Shown here one piece after another: positions 1 through 11,214 of a stretch of 64,000 bases of DNA. The position numbers and the translations under genes are program-made. The stretch covers positions 392,909,601 through 392,973,600 of the forward strand of contig NC_090319.1 in the NCBI RefSeq assembly GCF_040869045.1. The letters run 5' to 3'. The notes beneath the pieces were generated by a model. That model ran no database searches and had not been told where the DNA came from. It saw only the letters and a program-made list of their open reading frames with translations. This DNA is from Eurosta solidaginis (Eukaryota; Arthropoda; Insecta; Diptera; Tephritidae). Position 1 is the stretch's first letter, and every line of letters starts with the position of its first letter.

Positions 1-228
1 TCACATATATGTTTATTTTTATATGTACGCTATTGAGAATTTTGAAATTTTTTCGTTATGGAAAAACGTCAATAATGTCAGAAACGGTAAGACCTCGTAA
101 GTGCTTTTTTCATGAAAAAAACTGTAAAAATTTACAAAATTTACAGAATTAAATAATTTAATTTATTTTTCACTTTACTTTAGTTTAACGAAGCGCAACT
201 TTTAAAATACTCACTTTTTGTGAGACTA

Positions 229-399
229 GGCCCGGTTTCTCTGTGCGAGTTTAAACTAAAGTTGACTTGAGTTTAACAATACCACTTTGGCCGTTTAAGC
301 TAAGATGAGTGGCAAAATTTTATGTTATTGAACAACGTGGCAAGGTTAAACTCAAGTCAGCTTTAAATGTAGTTTAAACTCGCATTGAAAAAGCGGGCA
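229..399. mobile_element. Short inverted-repeat element (MITE-like)
   Basis: Two arms face each other: the left contains GTGCGAGTTTAAACTA and TTGACTTGAGTTTAAC, and the right carries their complements around 326-398, with GCCCG-type ends. No coding capacity. No convincing target-site duplication was found, so the exact ends are uncertain. Nonautonomous DNA transposon is the simplest reading. Confidence 0.5.
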
Positions 400-401
400 C
401 A

Positions 402-1156
402 AAATTCAATGGGCTCCAAAGGTGCACTGTCGGTTTGTTCATTCAAAAGACAAAATAAATTCAAAAGAAATTTCCAAACGGCTACCGAAAACAGTTGAAG
501 CGTGATTAATTTGTCTTAGTTATATCACATTTACACTGTACCAAATGTGTCATTTTGGGCGAAGCTTTGCTTGAAACAAAAGTTGGAAGATGGCAACTTT
601 TCCATGACAGATGGCGCTAGTGTCGCCCTTTTCCATAAAAATAAGTACAAACTACTCTTAATTCATAAGATTGTTTTAAACGCATCTATATGAAAAATTG
701 CTTATGTGACGGGGCTTTTAGTGCGGGTAATGTTGTATACCCATTGAAAAAATTGGCGGGTAATGTGGTTAAGGTACCCTACCTTAAATAAAAAGGTGGT
801 TTTAGATTGAAAAGTAATATTTTATTTAAAAACTCAAACATTAAAATCGAAATGTTTTAAAACTTTAAAAAATAATTTTAGACTTTAACAAATTCAAATA
901 ATTAAGGACCGTTTTCTCAAGTAAATTTCAAGCTTTACCCATCACTGACTTCTTGTGACTTCGCTACATGTACTAATATAAATATAAAGTTGGCTTACCA
1001 ATTTTCTATAAAAGAATTGAAAAAATTCAAAAAAGCTCACTTCACAATTAGGCAGTGCTACGCCCAATCTCAAAAGTATTAACGTGGCTCAAAAATATAT
1101 AATATCAGAAATCGACGCTTAAAATATAAGTGACGTATGTAGCTTCTTTAAATAAA
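402..1156. other. AT-rich spacer, nothing recognised
   Basis: I see no open frame with coding character and no repeat end here. It lies between the small inverted-repeat element and family A copy A1. Confidence 0.5.
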
Positions 1157-2966
1157 AACAAGTAAGGAAGGAAGGCTAAGTTCGGGTGTAACCGAACATT
1201 ACATACTCAGCTGAGAGCTTTGGAGACAAAATAAGGGAAAATCACCATTTAGCAAAATGAACCTAGGGTAACCCTGGAATGTGTTTTTATGACATGGGTT
1301 TCAAATGGACTATATTAAAGAGTATTTTAAAAGGGAGTGCGCCATAGTTTTATAGGTGGACGCCATTTCGGGATATCGTCATAAAGGTGGACCAGGGGTG
1401 ACTCTAGAATGTGTTTGTACGATATGGGTATCAAATGAAAGGTGTTAATTATTATTTAAAACGTAGTGGGCCTTAGTTCTATAGGTGGACGCCTTTTCGA
1501 GATATCGCAATAAGGGTGGACCAGGGGTGACTCTAGAATGCGTTTGTGCGATATGGGTATAAAATTAAAGGTATTAATTAGGGTTTTAAAAGGGAATGGC
1601 CCTTAGTTGTATATGGGAAGACGTTTTCGAGATATCGACCAAAATGTGGATCAGAGTGACCCAGAACATCATCTGTCAGGTACCGCTAATTTAGTTATAT
1701 ATGTCATACCACGAACAGTATTCCTGCCAAGATTCCTAGGGCTTTTGATTTCGTCCTGCAGAACTTTTTCATTTTCTTCTACTTAATATGTTTACAAAGT
1801 TTTTTCTAAAGTTATATTTTGCGTCAATAAACCAATCCAGTTACCATGTTTCATCTCTTTTTTCATATTTGGTACAGAATTATGGCATTTTTTTATTTTT
1901 CGTAATTTTCGATATCCAAAAAGTAGGTGGTCATAATCGGATTTCGGTTTTTTTTTATATCAAGATAAGGTAAGTTCAGATAAATATGTGGACTAAGTTT
2001 AGTAAAGATATATCGATTTTTTCTCAAGATATCGTGTTAACGGCCGAGCGGAAGGACAGACGGTCGACTGTATATAAAAACTGGGCGTGGCTCTAACCTA
2101 TTTTGCCCATTTTCACAGAAAACAGTTATCGTCATAGAGTCTATACTCCTACCAAATTTCACAAGGATTGGTAAATTTTTGATCGACTTATGGCCTTAAA
2201 AGTATTCTAGACGAATTAAATGAAAAAGGGCGGCGCCACGCCCATTTTGAAATTTTCTTTTATTTTTGTATTTTGTTGCACCATATCATTACTGGAGTTG
2301 AATGTTGACATAATTTACTTATATACTGTAAAGATATTAAATTTTTTGTTAAAATTTGACTTAAAAAAAATTTTTTTTTAAAAGTGGGCGTGTTCGTCAT
2401 CTGATTTTGCTAATTTTTATTTAGCACACATATAGTAATAGGAGTAACGTGCCTGCCAAATTTCATCATGATATCTTCAACGACTGCGAAATTACAGCTA
2501 GCAAAACTTTTAAATTACCTTCTTTTAAAAGTGGGCGGTGCCAAGCCCGTTGTCCAAAATTTTACTAATTTTCTATTTTGTGTCATAAGATCAACGTACT
2601 TACCAAGTTTCATCGCTTTATCCATCTTTGGTAATGAATTATCGCACTTTTTCGGTTTTTCGAAATTTTCGATATCGAAAAAGTGGGCGTGGTAGTCCGA
2701 TTTCGTTCATTTTAAATAGCGATCTGAGATGAGCGCCCAGGAACCTACATACCAAATTTCATCAAGATACCTCAAAATTTACTCAAGTTATCGTGCTTAC
2801 GGACGGGCGGACGGACGGACATGGCTAAATGAATTTCTTTTTTCGCCCAGATCATTTTGATATATAGAAGTCTATATCTATCTCGATTAGTTTATGCCGT
2901 TACGGATTGCCGTTATGCGAACAAAGTTAATATTCTCTGTGAGCTCTGCTCAACTGAGTATAAAAA
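1157..2966 (-). mobile_element. Family A hairpin-ended repeat, copy A1 (Helentron-like)
   Basis: Strand is given with the hairpin end taken as the right end, so this copy is inverted relative to A2 and A3. The left boundary shows AAACAAGTAAGG, then the stem-loop TTCGGGTGTAACCGAA, then ATACTCAGCTGAGAGCT. The other end, GAGCTCTGCTCAACTGAGTA, is an imperfect complement of that last motif, giving subterminal inverted repeats. Inside are about three ~120-bp repeat units (1270-1640), GGGCGTGGC-type GC stretches in AT-rich sequence, and a GGACGGACGGAC run. There are no long terminal inverted repeats and no coding capacity. Helentron/DINE-like assignment is inferred from these structural features. 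Confidence 0.7.
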
Positions 2967-3240
2967 AACGTGTATTCTTGCAATCCCTTTTTGAGTAACT
3001 TCTCTGGGAGCTAGAGTCTCGATACTTGGAGCATACTTGAAAACCCGATGACAATAATAAAACATATTTCGCTAGGTGGCACAGGTATTTTGACAATTAA
3101 AAAATTCGTCCGAACATGAACATATTGCCTTGAAACTTAAGGAACTTCCCGACAACCTATAGACATGAAACATTGATTAAAGCTTAAGGTTCTATTACGT
3201 TACAATATTTAATTGGTAAATTTAATAGCCTTGTTTAATA

Positions 3241-3527
3241 TAATTTGATGATTTTGATTGAGCTTTAGGCTAGATTATTGAATAAAACTTCTTTTTTAGT
3301 AGTATTCAAAATATATTTATTTTTCGATATTTCGACTTCAATCTGAAGTCATCATCAAGAATACATATGGATATGTATGATCGACTGATCATATCATCCA
3401 TATGTATTCTTGATGATGACTTCAGATTGAAGTCGAAATATCGAAAAATAAATATATTTTGAATACTACTAAAAAAGAAGTTTTATTCAATAATCTGGCC
3501 TAAAGCTCAATCAAAATCATCAAATTA
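3241..3527. repeat. Near-perfect 287-bp palindrome
   Basis: The left arm starts TAATTTGATGATTTTGATTG and the right arm ends with its complement. Arms of roughly 135 bp match almost base for base and meet at about 3384 in GATCGACTGATC. The 12-mer TACAATATTTAA occurs at 3201-3212 and again at 3526-3537, so the palindrome plus a 28-bp left flank could be an insertion flanked by that direct repeat. A foldback or Mutator-like element is plausible. Confidence 0.75.
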
Positions 3528-4324
3528 CAATATTTAAGGTAAAAAAAGCTTTCTAGATGGGACAGGGATCGAAATAATGAAAGATGTGTGGAATGTCTGT
3601 TTAGAACATGTGTAGGCTTGCGATCGTTTTTTGAGTAGCTTATCATTGAGATAAAAACTTAGTTCAGGGCACCTTACAATCCAACAAAGGCAAATTTTAA
3701 GCAAATCGCATTATAAATGGCCCCTGGTCCACTTACCGGAAAAAAAAGTTTCTCGATTATTATCTTTGTACTGAGTTTCAAGCAAATCGCAACATAAATA
3801 AAATTTTTTTGAATAGGTCGGTCCCTGGTCCGTATAATATATATGTACATATAAGATAGATTAAATCTCCTTAGTGCACAAACTTTAGTATATATGTATG
3901 TACATACAAACAAACATACCAAAAATAAAGGTGTTATATCTATTTTGTTGGTAACTTTTTTAATACATACATATATCTATATGCACACGAACTGCATTTT
4001 CAAACTGTGACTTTTGTGTCACATTGTTTTCTTCTTCTTCATTTCACTCTCATCAATTTTCCCTGCGCCTAAGAAGTAAAACTTAAAAAAAATCAAACGT
4101 CCTAGAAATCTAAATGTTTGAAATTGTAACGTATTTCTGAAGCCAAAGGCATTAAAATACCTATAATAAAAAGTTCCCCTAGAGAGCTCACGGATCGAGG
4201 TACTTAGAAAATCGTACGGAAGGGGGAATGTAACAATCAATTTATATAGGAACTGCTATTGACCTACAAACTTGAAACTTCAAACCGAAACAATACTACA
4301 AAAAGAGAAAATAAACAGAAGATA
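3528..4324. other. AT-rich spacer
   Basis: Contains two short related stretches (AAGCAAATCGCA near 3698 and 3780, each followed by GGCCCCTGGTCC or GGTCCCTGGTCC) that look like transposon debris. No gene is supported. Confidence 0.4.
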
Positions 4325-4675
4325 TTTGAACACTTCCTTTATATAAATGTCCTTGAACAGAGAAATAATGTTGTTGAATTTTGATTTTGATATTCTAACA
4401 ATATCCATTGTAAAAAGCATATCAAAACAAAAATATGAAGGTAGTGCGCATATTGTAGATGTTTAATATCTTCTTTATAGCGAAGTTTCTAATCTTTATG
4501 GACTTTAAGCAATTGTTCACTTAGGTGCGGTAATTGTGTTGTGTTTTTTTTTTATAAGCTCGTTACAATAGCAATTGGTAAAATTTCAAAATCGAAATTC
4601 ATCAACATTAAGTTTGTTTTCAAGAACACATTTTCCGCTGCGTTTTCATCCATTTATATAAAGGAAGTGTTCAAA
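4325..4675. mobile_element. MITE with 25-bp perfect terminal inverted repeats
   Basis: The left end begins TTTGAACACTTCCTTTATAT and the right end (4651-4675) is its exact complement over 25 bp. The 351-bp element is AT-rich and noncoding. No clear target-site duplication is visible, so the superfamily is not assigned. Confidence 0.65.
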
Positions 4676-4865
4676 AGTTGTTAAACTTATTTTTATTTAA
4701 CTCCAAACAAAAAGTTTTTGAATGTGATACCGTGATACCGATGGAAAGGCGAGAGAATTTCGAACACATGATATAAGAGAGTATGTGTTTAATGTTCTTT
4801 AAATTACTAAAAATGAAATCTGCTGCATACATTTTCAGCCCGTTTTTAAACTTTGAAGGTTAAGT

Positions 4866-5036
4866 GTATTATTCATGGCAGGAATACACGCGGAGTGTTT
4901 GCCAAACTACTTCCGAGGGGCGACTCGGCTTATAAAAACTAATTTTTTAATTGAAATTTTTATTTGTTACTTTTCCCGGGACCTTAATCCAGGACCTTCA
5001 GTGTGGTAGGCGCAGCACGATACCACAGCGATCGCC
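4866..5036 (-). mobile_element. tRNA-derived SINE, truncated
   Basis: On the minus strand the head reads GGCGATCGCTGTGGTATCGT, followed by a tRNA-like GCGCCTACCACACTGAAGGT and then the shared SINE body with CGGAAGTAGTTTGGC. It matches copies at 9327 (+) and 14041-14409 (-). Box A and B regions are diverged. Only the 5' half is present. Confidence 0.7.
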
Positions 5037-7626
5037 TGAGCCATTCCTCTATCCGTTAAAAATAATAGTTGTCCAAGGGCTTTTATTATAAAAGGTATAA
5101 TAGTTTGGGTTCCTAGTTTCTACGAGTTGTTTTTAACTCAAACTGACTTGGATGGATTTGTGATCTCTTTCCTCTTTTACATCGTACTATTTTTTTATCA
5201 ATTACATCAGCGATTTTTTGTTACAAGGGATCGGTGTTCACTCAGCGTAGTCTTGTAAAGAAGATTGAGAGCCAGGTAGACGAAGACTTGGCGCCAGTTA
5301 TCGTGAAACAGAGATAGGTGAGCGTGACCACTTACACAACGGCCAAAGTCGAATTTTTGGTTTATAAGGGGCATGAAGTAAGATATCTTGAGGAACTTTG
5401 CAGCTGGGTTTGATTTATTTGTATGGATGCGCATTGGGTTCTAATGCTTACACAAAATGTATTATAAAATAGAAAAAATTAAAAAAAATGCATACCCTAG
5501 CAAACATTAGGAGTCATAAAAGAATTCTGCGGGCACAATAAATCAGAATATGTGAAACACTTACACCTTTCAGATACAGAAGACTTCAAGAGTATGGCAT
5601 CAATTGTAAAATCAAAGCCCATTTTGATATAAAACTGGAACGTCAGCAAATGTTTTAACATACGATGTTTTTTAATTTTTGTTTGAAATGAAAAAAATCT
5701 AACGAAAATATTTGAACATTTCTCCCTAACATGGTGGAATCACCAGGTGAAGTAAATAAAAAAAGACAGAAGTTGTATGCTATCTGAAACGGTAGAGGTG
5801 TATTTTCAAAGGTCAGAAGAGGGTAAAGAGGTAAAGAGGGAGTAGCAAAATAAATACCTTGCTACGAAAGCCATTACAGAAACTGTTTTTTGCAGCATAT
5901 CAGTGCCACCTAACGCCAGTGCAAAAGGGGATACACAGGATCCAGTGCGAGCTTATATTACTTTTGGCATCGAATAAAAATTAAAAACTTAAACGGTGAC
6001 AAGCAATAAAATCCAATAATGCGTCTAAAGTAAACTGACCTCAACTTCAACTGCAGTTGAAGCTTTCATCGAAAAACCGGACATAAAAGGGAGAGGTGTT
6101 ATCCACTGTAGTAACTTTGCGCACTTAAATGGGTTTCGGGTTTGATGAAAAGTTTTACAGTCACACTTGGAAGTGATTGTAATATTTTTAAATGTGTTTC
6201 CATCAATAAAAATCCATAGTTATTTCCATCTGCTCTGTTGATTTGTGATGTTGTATTGTGATGATGTATTACTAATGTTACCAAATTATTATTTACTAAT
6301 ATACGACAGGGTATATAAAGCCTCGCGGCAGTCGGCCTAGAACCAGAAGATGCTGTTCCGATCGAGCCAGATTCATAGATTCTAAATTACAATCCATAAT
6401 TGTAACACTCCTCTTATCTTAGTGGTCTCATTTTTAGCACCAAACAACAACAGTGAGTTACAATTTTTTGTAACTATATTTAGAAATCCATGTTTTAGCG
6501 AAGTTTTAACAGAAATAAGGTATAATACGACAGTTTTGGTGTTCTTGTTGTAGAAATGACAAAAACATTCCTCGAAAGTCTTCGGTAGCGCTGAGCAAGG
6601 TAAAGTCCTTGATTGGATATGTTGTGAGTTCAAATGGTTTTAACAATGACCTGTTTCAATTTGCATGGAAACAAATCAAATATTCATATATATTGGAAAC
6701 ATCAACAATACGGGCGTAATAGTTTAGTACGGCCTTAGTTATTGAAGCCAACACCAAAGATACGCTAATGAAGAATCTCTGTAATTAAATCCAGGAAAGG
6801 TCCATCGATATTCACCTTCTGAATTATGTGAAGAAGTACAAAAAGTTGCATATTTTACTCCTGTAAAATGCAAAAAACAACACTTCTGCTAAAAAAATTT
6901 CATATAGCTGAATGACAGAACAAAGAACAATTTAGAGCAAGACAATTGACGGCTTACTTCACCTTGTTATTCCACAATGCTCTCTAAGTTGCTTTGTTAA
7001 ATCACCCCTCGGAGTCACAAAAAAAATTGATCCTGAGCTCTCTCGATCGGTGATCGAAATCCATTTTTTAAACCTCAATAGCTCTAAAATGATTATCCAG
7101 AATATAGGAGTATTTGTGCTAGATGCATGCGTTCACATTAGATCCATAATTTATGATAATTTTTTTAAACAGTTTGACAGTTTCATCTTTAGCGATTGAG
7201 TGAAAATGGTTTTAGATACGTGATTGTAAAACACGATACAAGCCCATATATATTTATGTGTATTTCTTACATATTGAACTTATTTCTGACTCTGAATTTA
7301 TGAGCGCTCCTGGAATGTTTGAGGCGACCAAAATTTATTGAAACGTTTTTGACTGCGAAACGAGTTGTAGCCCCTGCAAGTGTGCTTCTCGTTTCTCCAA
7401 ACTATGAAAAGACCACAATATCATATACTAAATTAAAAATCGTATAGTTATTACAATTAAAAACCCGTTTCGGGCTTGCCAGGATAAACAAAAATAAATA
7501 CAATTTATTCCGATTCAATACAAACTTAAAATTTATGGGCGGTCTGTTGCAACTATTTAATTTCTTACTATTTATACATGTTGTATTCCTATTTTCACAA
7601 ATTCTTTTTACCGTTTATGCTTTCAG
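5037..7626. other. Upstream flank or intron of glass
   Basis: About 2.6 kb between a SINE and the first visible glass exon. If the N-terminal coding exon lies farther upstream, this is intron sequence. I looked in all frames for the glass N-terminal segment and did not find it. The last ~50 bases form a pyrimidine-rich splice acceptor leading to AG at 7625-7626. Confidence 0.5.
6312..6320 (+). promoter_or_regulatory. Possible TATA box
   Basis: TATATAAAG is followed by an unusually GC-rich stretch (GCCTCGCGGCAGTCGGCC), the layout of a core promoter. No recognised exon follows directly, and in AT-rich DNA such a match is expected by chance. Confidence 0.15.
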
Positions 7627-8355
7627 CAAGAGTGTGCTGCATCTTCCTGTGTGGGCTGTTTATCTTGTCAAGGTCATACTGTTTTACCAATCTCATCACT
7701 GACGTCCAACGATTTCGATTGTGGCAGCTGTTTCGATTCGACAGGCAGTATTGTAGCTGGTGTCAGCATTATTGGATCCGCACAAAACTCTTTACAGCAA
7801 CAGGAAATAAATCTCACGGGCACAATTAGTACGACTACCGCTGCCACTGTCAATCATCATAACAACAACAACAATAGTTGTGCCACCAGTTACTGGAGCA
7901 CCGATGAGATGGCTTCGTCGTTTCCAAGTTTACCGCCATTAGACATCGATCCCTTGCCAAGCCTTTTCCCGTTTTCGCCATGTGGCGCCTCGTATAATTT
8001 TGCAACAAATCCACATCAAGCTTCGCTCTCGTATACTGTCCATCCACATCAGATGTTAGTATCGCCTAGTAGTCAAGTTTCCCATCATTCTCAGAGTCAG
8101 TCGACATCTGGGACAAATAGCAGCACATTAAGTTCAACTTCCGCAACACAACCAACATATTACTACGATCCTAGCAGCGGAAGTATGGTGGCAGGCTCAC
8201 CGTCGGGAAATGCGTGCATGCAACATACAAATACGAGTGGTTCACAGCTACCTCCACCACCCCCAATGTATCCAAGCATGAGTGTGAATGTCAGCATGAA
8301 TATGACGATGCATGGCTATGGTGCAGATGGTGCAATGCCAATGCAATGCTCACAG
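7627..8355 (+). CDS. gl: glass exon: conserved Cys motif and Ser/Pro-rich region
   Basis: Opens directly after TTTCAG with CAA GAG TGT GCT GCA, giving [16 protein letters not shown]. An ATG-based start at 7651 would discard this conserved Cys-rich piece, so 7651 is not the real start. The exon then runs through [12 protein letters not shown], the [15 protein letters not shown] block and a Ser/Thr/Gln-rich tail with [10 protein letters not shown]. It ends before the strong donor GTGAGT, in phase 0. Confidence 0.93.
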
Positions 8356-11214
8356 GTGAGTACTAAGTGATTCATTCCTTCAGTGCGGTGTACTCATTTT
8401 AATTGTGGCTTAACACAGATGCAATGGACGCCACCAAATACAAATCCCTCCGTAAATGTTATTTACCCGCCATTACTAAGCCCGACGCATTATCCACCAG
8501 CAGCAACTTATTCGTTTACCGCAGATTTTCGGCCGACATCGCTACAACAGTCGAATCAAATACCCATATCGAGTATTTTACCTGCACTTGAGGAGTCCGC
8601 CATAGTCGAGGAAGAGTCGCCATCACCGACGAGTGATACGTCGCGTCATTTGTTCACCTCTGGTTCAGAGCTGGCATCTGCCTTTTCATCACCAACAAAA
8701 AGTCCGTACGATGAAGATGAGGACAGCAATGAAGAAGGTTCCGATTCGAAGCCAAATCTATGTCGGCTTTGTGGCAAAACTTACGCACGCCCAAGCACGC
8801 TCAAAACACATCTGCGCACTCATTCAGGCGAACGGCCGTATAGGTACGCACTCTTTTTTTGTTTTTGGCGTTACTGTTAAAATTAAAACTTTTTCAACCA
8901 CTTTTATGTAGATGCCCAGATTGCAACAAAAGTTTTTCGCAAGCAGCCAATCTAACAGCACATGTACGCACACATACTGGACAGAAGCCGTTTCGCTGTC
9001 CGATTTGTGATAGACGATTTTCACAAAGTTCTAGCGTCACCACGCACATGCGCACCCACTCGGGCGAACGACCATATCGTTGTTCCTCATGCAAGAAATC
9101 CTTTTCCGATAGTTCCACACTAACTAAGCATTTGCGAATACACAGTGGAGAGAAACCGTATCAATGTAAATTATGTTTGCTCAGGTATGTATGTGTTGAG
9201 TTACGGGATGCTTTAAAATTTATTTGAGGTTATATTTATGAGTTCGTCTAAGCCAATGCAACCTAAATACGAGTCCTATTCTTTTTTTAATGTAAAGTCC
9301 CACAAACCCCGATTGAATAAAACCATGGGCGCCGTGGTGTGATGGTAGCGTGCTCCGCCTACCACATCGAAGATCCTGGGTCCATGCCCCAGGCAAAGCA
9401 ACATCAAAATTGTAGAATCAAGTTTTTTTCAATTAGAAGAAAATTTTTATAAGCGGGGTCGCCCCTCGGCAGTGTTTGGCAAGCACTCCGGTTGTCTTTC
9501 TGCCATAAAAAGCTCTCAGTGAAAGCTCATCTGCCTTGCAGATGCCGTTCGGAGGTTTGTCAACTTTTGGTAGGTAGGCTGTAGTTTCGGGCGAGGAAGC
9601 TATTAAAATTCTACATTAACCATTTAACTTTTATGCACTGGTCTTTTTAGTAGACGTGCATAGTATAGCGGGCCAAATCGTGCGAGTAAATTCAGGGGGA
9701 AGTCCAATTTTCTATACTACTTTTTCGCTCACGTTGAACTTCCAGCATGCCAAATCAGGGAGTGACTGGAGGGTTCTTAATTCGCCTTCATCTATCTCAT
9801 GCCATGCAGATGTCAACTTGAGCATGCCCCTAAAACCAGAGAACACTAGGGGAATGGACTTACTTAATTCCATAAGCTTTTAGACAGGAAACTTTTGCCC
9901 CCAGCGGGTTAGGGGGCTTAGAATATACCTTCGGTAGATATGCCTGTCGTAAGAGACGACTAAACTACCAAATTTATTCAAGGGGTTGTATAGCGCAAAC
10001 CTCTTAAGGAGTTGTCAGCGCAATATATAGCTTCTCCAACCCAATTTCAACCTCACCTACCCGTGGCGAATCCTTTTCCATTAGCAGCCGAGACTCTGGC
10101 GACCCCAAGTTCTTCATGAAACTAGAGGGTGGAGAGGGCTTTTAGCTACCTAAGAGTTGGAGGAATCCAATGCGTGCAATAAATCCTGCTCCCTTAGCAG
10201 ATCCAACGGCAAAGAAATGCGGCATGGTCGAGTTAAGAGCTGAGAATTCTTCGGAAGCAGTGAGAAATATTTTTATGCTAGAAAAAGGCGTGGAACTCTA
10301 TAAGTGCTGCGACAAATATAGAGACCTCTTGAACATCTGTAAGCGCAAAATTATTAGAGATTAACAAGCTTTATGAAGAAATATAGAATGGTGTGGCGAG
10401 GCAGCAATATGGTAGCGATGAATTCTTTAAGGCCCACATTTTCAAATGGGAGATGATGGGATAAGCCATGGAATTTCAGTAAAGATAAGAGGCAAATGCC
10501 TTCACGGTTAAAAATTTGAGTCTTTACATAAAACTTTTTTGTACTACGTGTGTATATGACCACCCTAAAATTGCTTTAGGTTGAACTGGCCAGTCCATGA
10601 GGACCTCACATAGACTGAATGAGTGCGTAGTGTTACACTAAATTTCCTTTAAAACTGTAACTTTTCCAATATTCATTATGAAAATAAAAGTTATGAATAC
10701 GGTTGGAATTTTAAAAATTTATATTTTTAAATGAAGACGAAAGTGTTTACTTAAGTTAGGTTGAACTGATCGGTTAATAAAGACCTCATATAGACTGAAT
10801 CTGTCCATCGTGTTACCAGAATTTGTTTGAATACCCAGCGTAAGAGCCCAATCAGGTTCCAGAACTTGTGTTATAGAATAACTCCGTCCTCTTGGCAAAT
10901 ATTAGAAGTTTGCTTGAACCTAGCTTAAATGCGAGATCTGAAAGAGTTTACTTTCTTTTAAAATAAAAAGGTTGGGATCAAAATTTTATTATATCAAAAT
11001 ATAGTCCAGATTGAACTAATATCTACACACCTACCAATTCTTTCAACTAGTTGATCGAACATTTTGGTAATTAGGTACTAAAACCAAATATATTTTCCAA
11101 TTCTTTTATAGATTTTCACAATCGGGCAACTTAAATCGGCATATGCGTGTACACGGGACTAACCAAAATAATGGCAGCAACAACAATAGTGGCGGCGGTA
11201 ATTTGTTGACATGA
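7627..11214 (+). CDS. gl: Glass zinc-finger transcription factor, C-terminal 509 residues (4 exons)
   Basis: Joined exons 7627-8355, 8419-8843, 8912-9184 and 11112-11214 encode a nuclear C2H2 protein orthologous to Drosophila Glass, which drives photoreceptor and accessory-cell differentiation. Recognition rests on the conserved CVGCLSCQG and YWSTDEMAS segments, [28 protein letters not shown] sequence, and five near-identical C-terminal fingers. Counting the first visible Gln as 1, the first cysteine of the fingers falls at residues 358, 386, 414, 442 and 470, an even 28-residue step joined by TGEKP-type linkers. A Ser/Gln/Pro-rich middle and an acidic [11 protein letters not shown] patch precede the fingers. 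All junctions have GT-AG and keep frame (phases 0, 2, 2). The N-terminal exon is missing from view. The stop is TGA followed by C. Confidence 0.95.
8419..8843 (+). CDS. gl: glass exon: acidic region and zinc finger 1
   Basis: Follows a 63-nt intron (8356-8418, GTGAGT...ACACAG) in phase 0 and begins [18 protein letters not shown]. It has a Pro/Ser-rich stretch, the acidic [11 protein letters not shown] run, then finger 1 [20 protein letters not shown] plus H, followed by the HSGERPY linker. It ends at AG before GTACGC, phase 2. Reading on into the intron hits a stop at 8878, so splicing is required. Confidence 0.93.
8912..9184 (+). CDS. gl: glass exon: zinc fingers 2-4 and start of finger 5
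   Basis: Follows a 68-nt intron (8844-8911). The split Arg codon AG|A joins YR to [10 protein letters not shown]. Fingers 2, 3 and 4 follow complete (cysteines CPDC, CPIC, CSSC, each with an HxxxH pair), then the first half of finger 5, CKLCLLR. It ends in phase 2 before GTATGTATG. Confidence 0.95.
9327..9555 (+). mobile_element. tRNA-derived SINE, 3'-truncated, in glass intron
   Basis: Starts GGGCGCCGTGGTGTGATGGT. A box A-like TGATGGTAGCGTG and box B-like GGTCCATGCCC sit at tRNA spacing. The body then shares GGGGTCGCCCCTCGGCAGTG with the copy at 14041-14409. It lacks the 3' part (sequence after GATGCCGTTCGGAG) and so is truncated. Confidence 0.8.
9893..10168 (-). repeat. Retroposon tail repeat, inverted copy
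   Basis: The minus strand shares AGGATTCGCCACGG, GTTGGAGAAGCTATATAT and AACTTGGGGTCG with the + strand stretch 12995-13182. Homology plus (GTT)n beside the other copy suggests the 3' end of a non-LTR retrotransposon common in this genome. Confidence 0.6.
10567..10815. repeat. Pair of diverged direct repeats in glass intron
   Basis: Copies at about 10571-10640 and 10754-10817 both read TTAGGTTGAACTG ... GACCTCA-ATAGACTGAAT ... GTGTTAC, with moderate divergence. They flank about 110 bp of AT-rich sequence. Origin unknown; likely retroposon debris. Confidence 0.55.
11112..11214 (+). CDS. gl: glass last exon: second half of zinc finger 5 and first stop
   Basis: The split Arg codon AG|A completes [17 protein letters not shown], closing finger 5. 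A short Asn/Gly-rich tail ([15 protein letters not shown]) leads to TGA at 11212-11214. The stop context is TGA-C, the context most associated with readthrough in insects. Confidence 0.93.

Larger units (their letters stand above)
9185..11111 (+). other. gl: glass intron interrupting zinc finger 5 (1927 nt)
   Basis: Donor GTATGT and acceptor TTTTATAG bound the intron. It holds a 3'-truncated SINE, an inverted retroposon tail, and two copies of a GGTTGAACTG repeat. If it is not spliced, the frame continues 13 codons (stop TGA 9225-9227) and the protein loses half of finger 5. From memory, Drosophila glass has a described isoform of this kind (last intron retained). Confidence 0.85.

Noticed and set aside
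7651..7653. ATG at 7651 as the glass start codon
   Set aside because: The frame continues upstream through conserved QECAASSC to a good splice acceptor, so this Met is internal or chance.
9327..9400. tRNA gene
   Set aside because: The tRNA-like boxes are part of a repeated SINE with a shared non-tRNA body; no proper acceptor stem closes.
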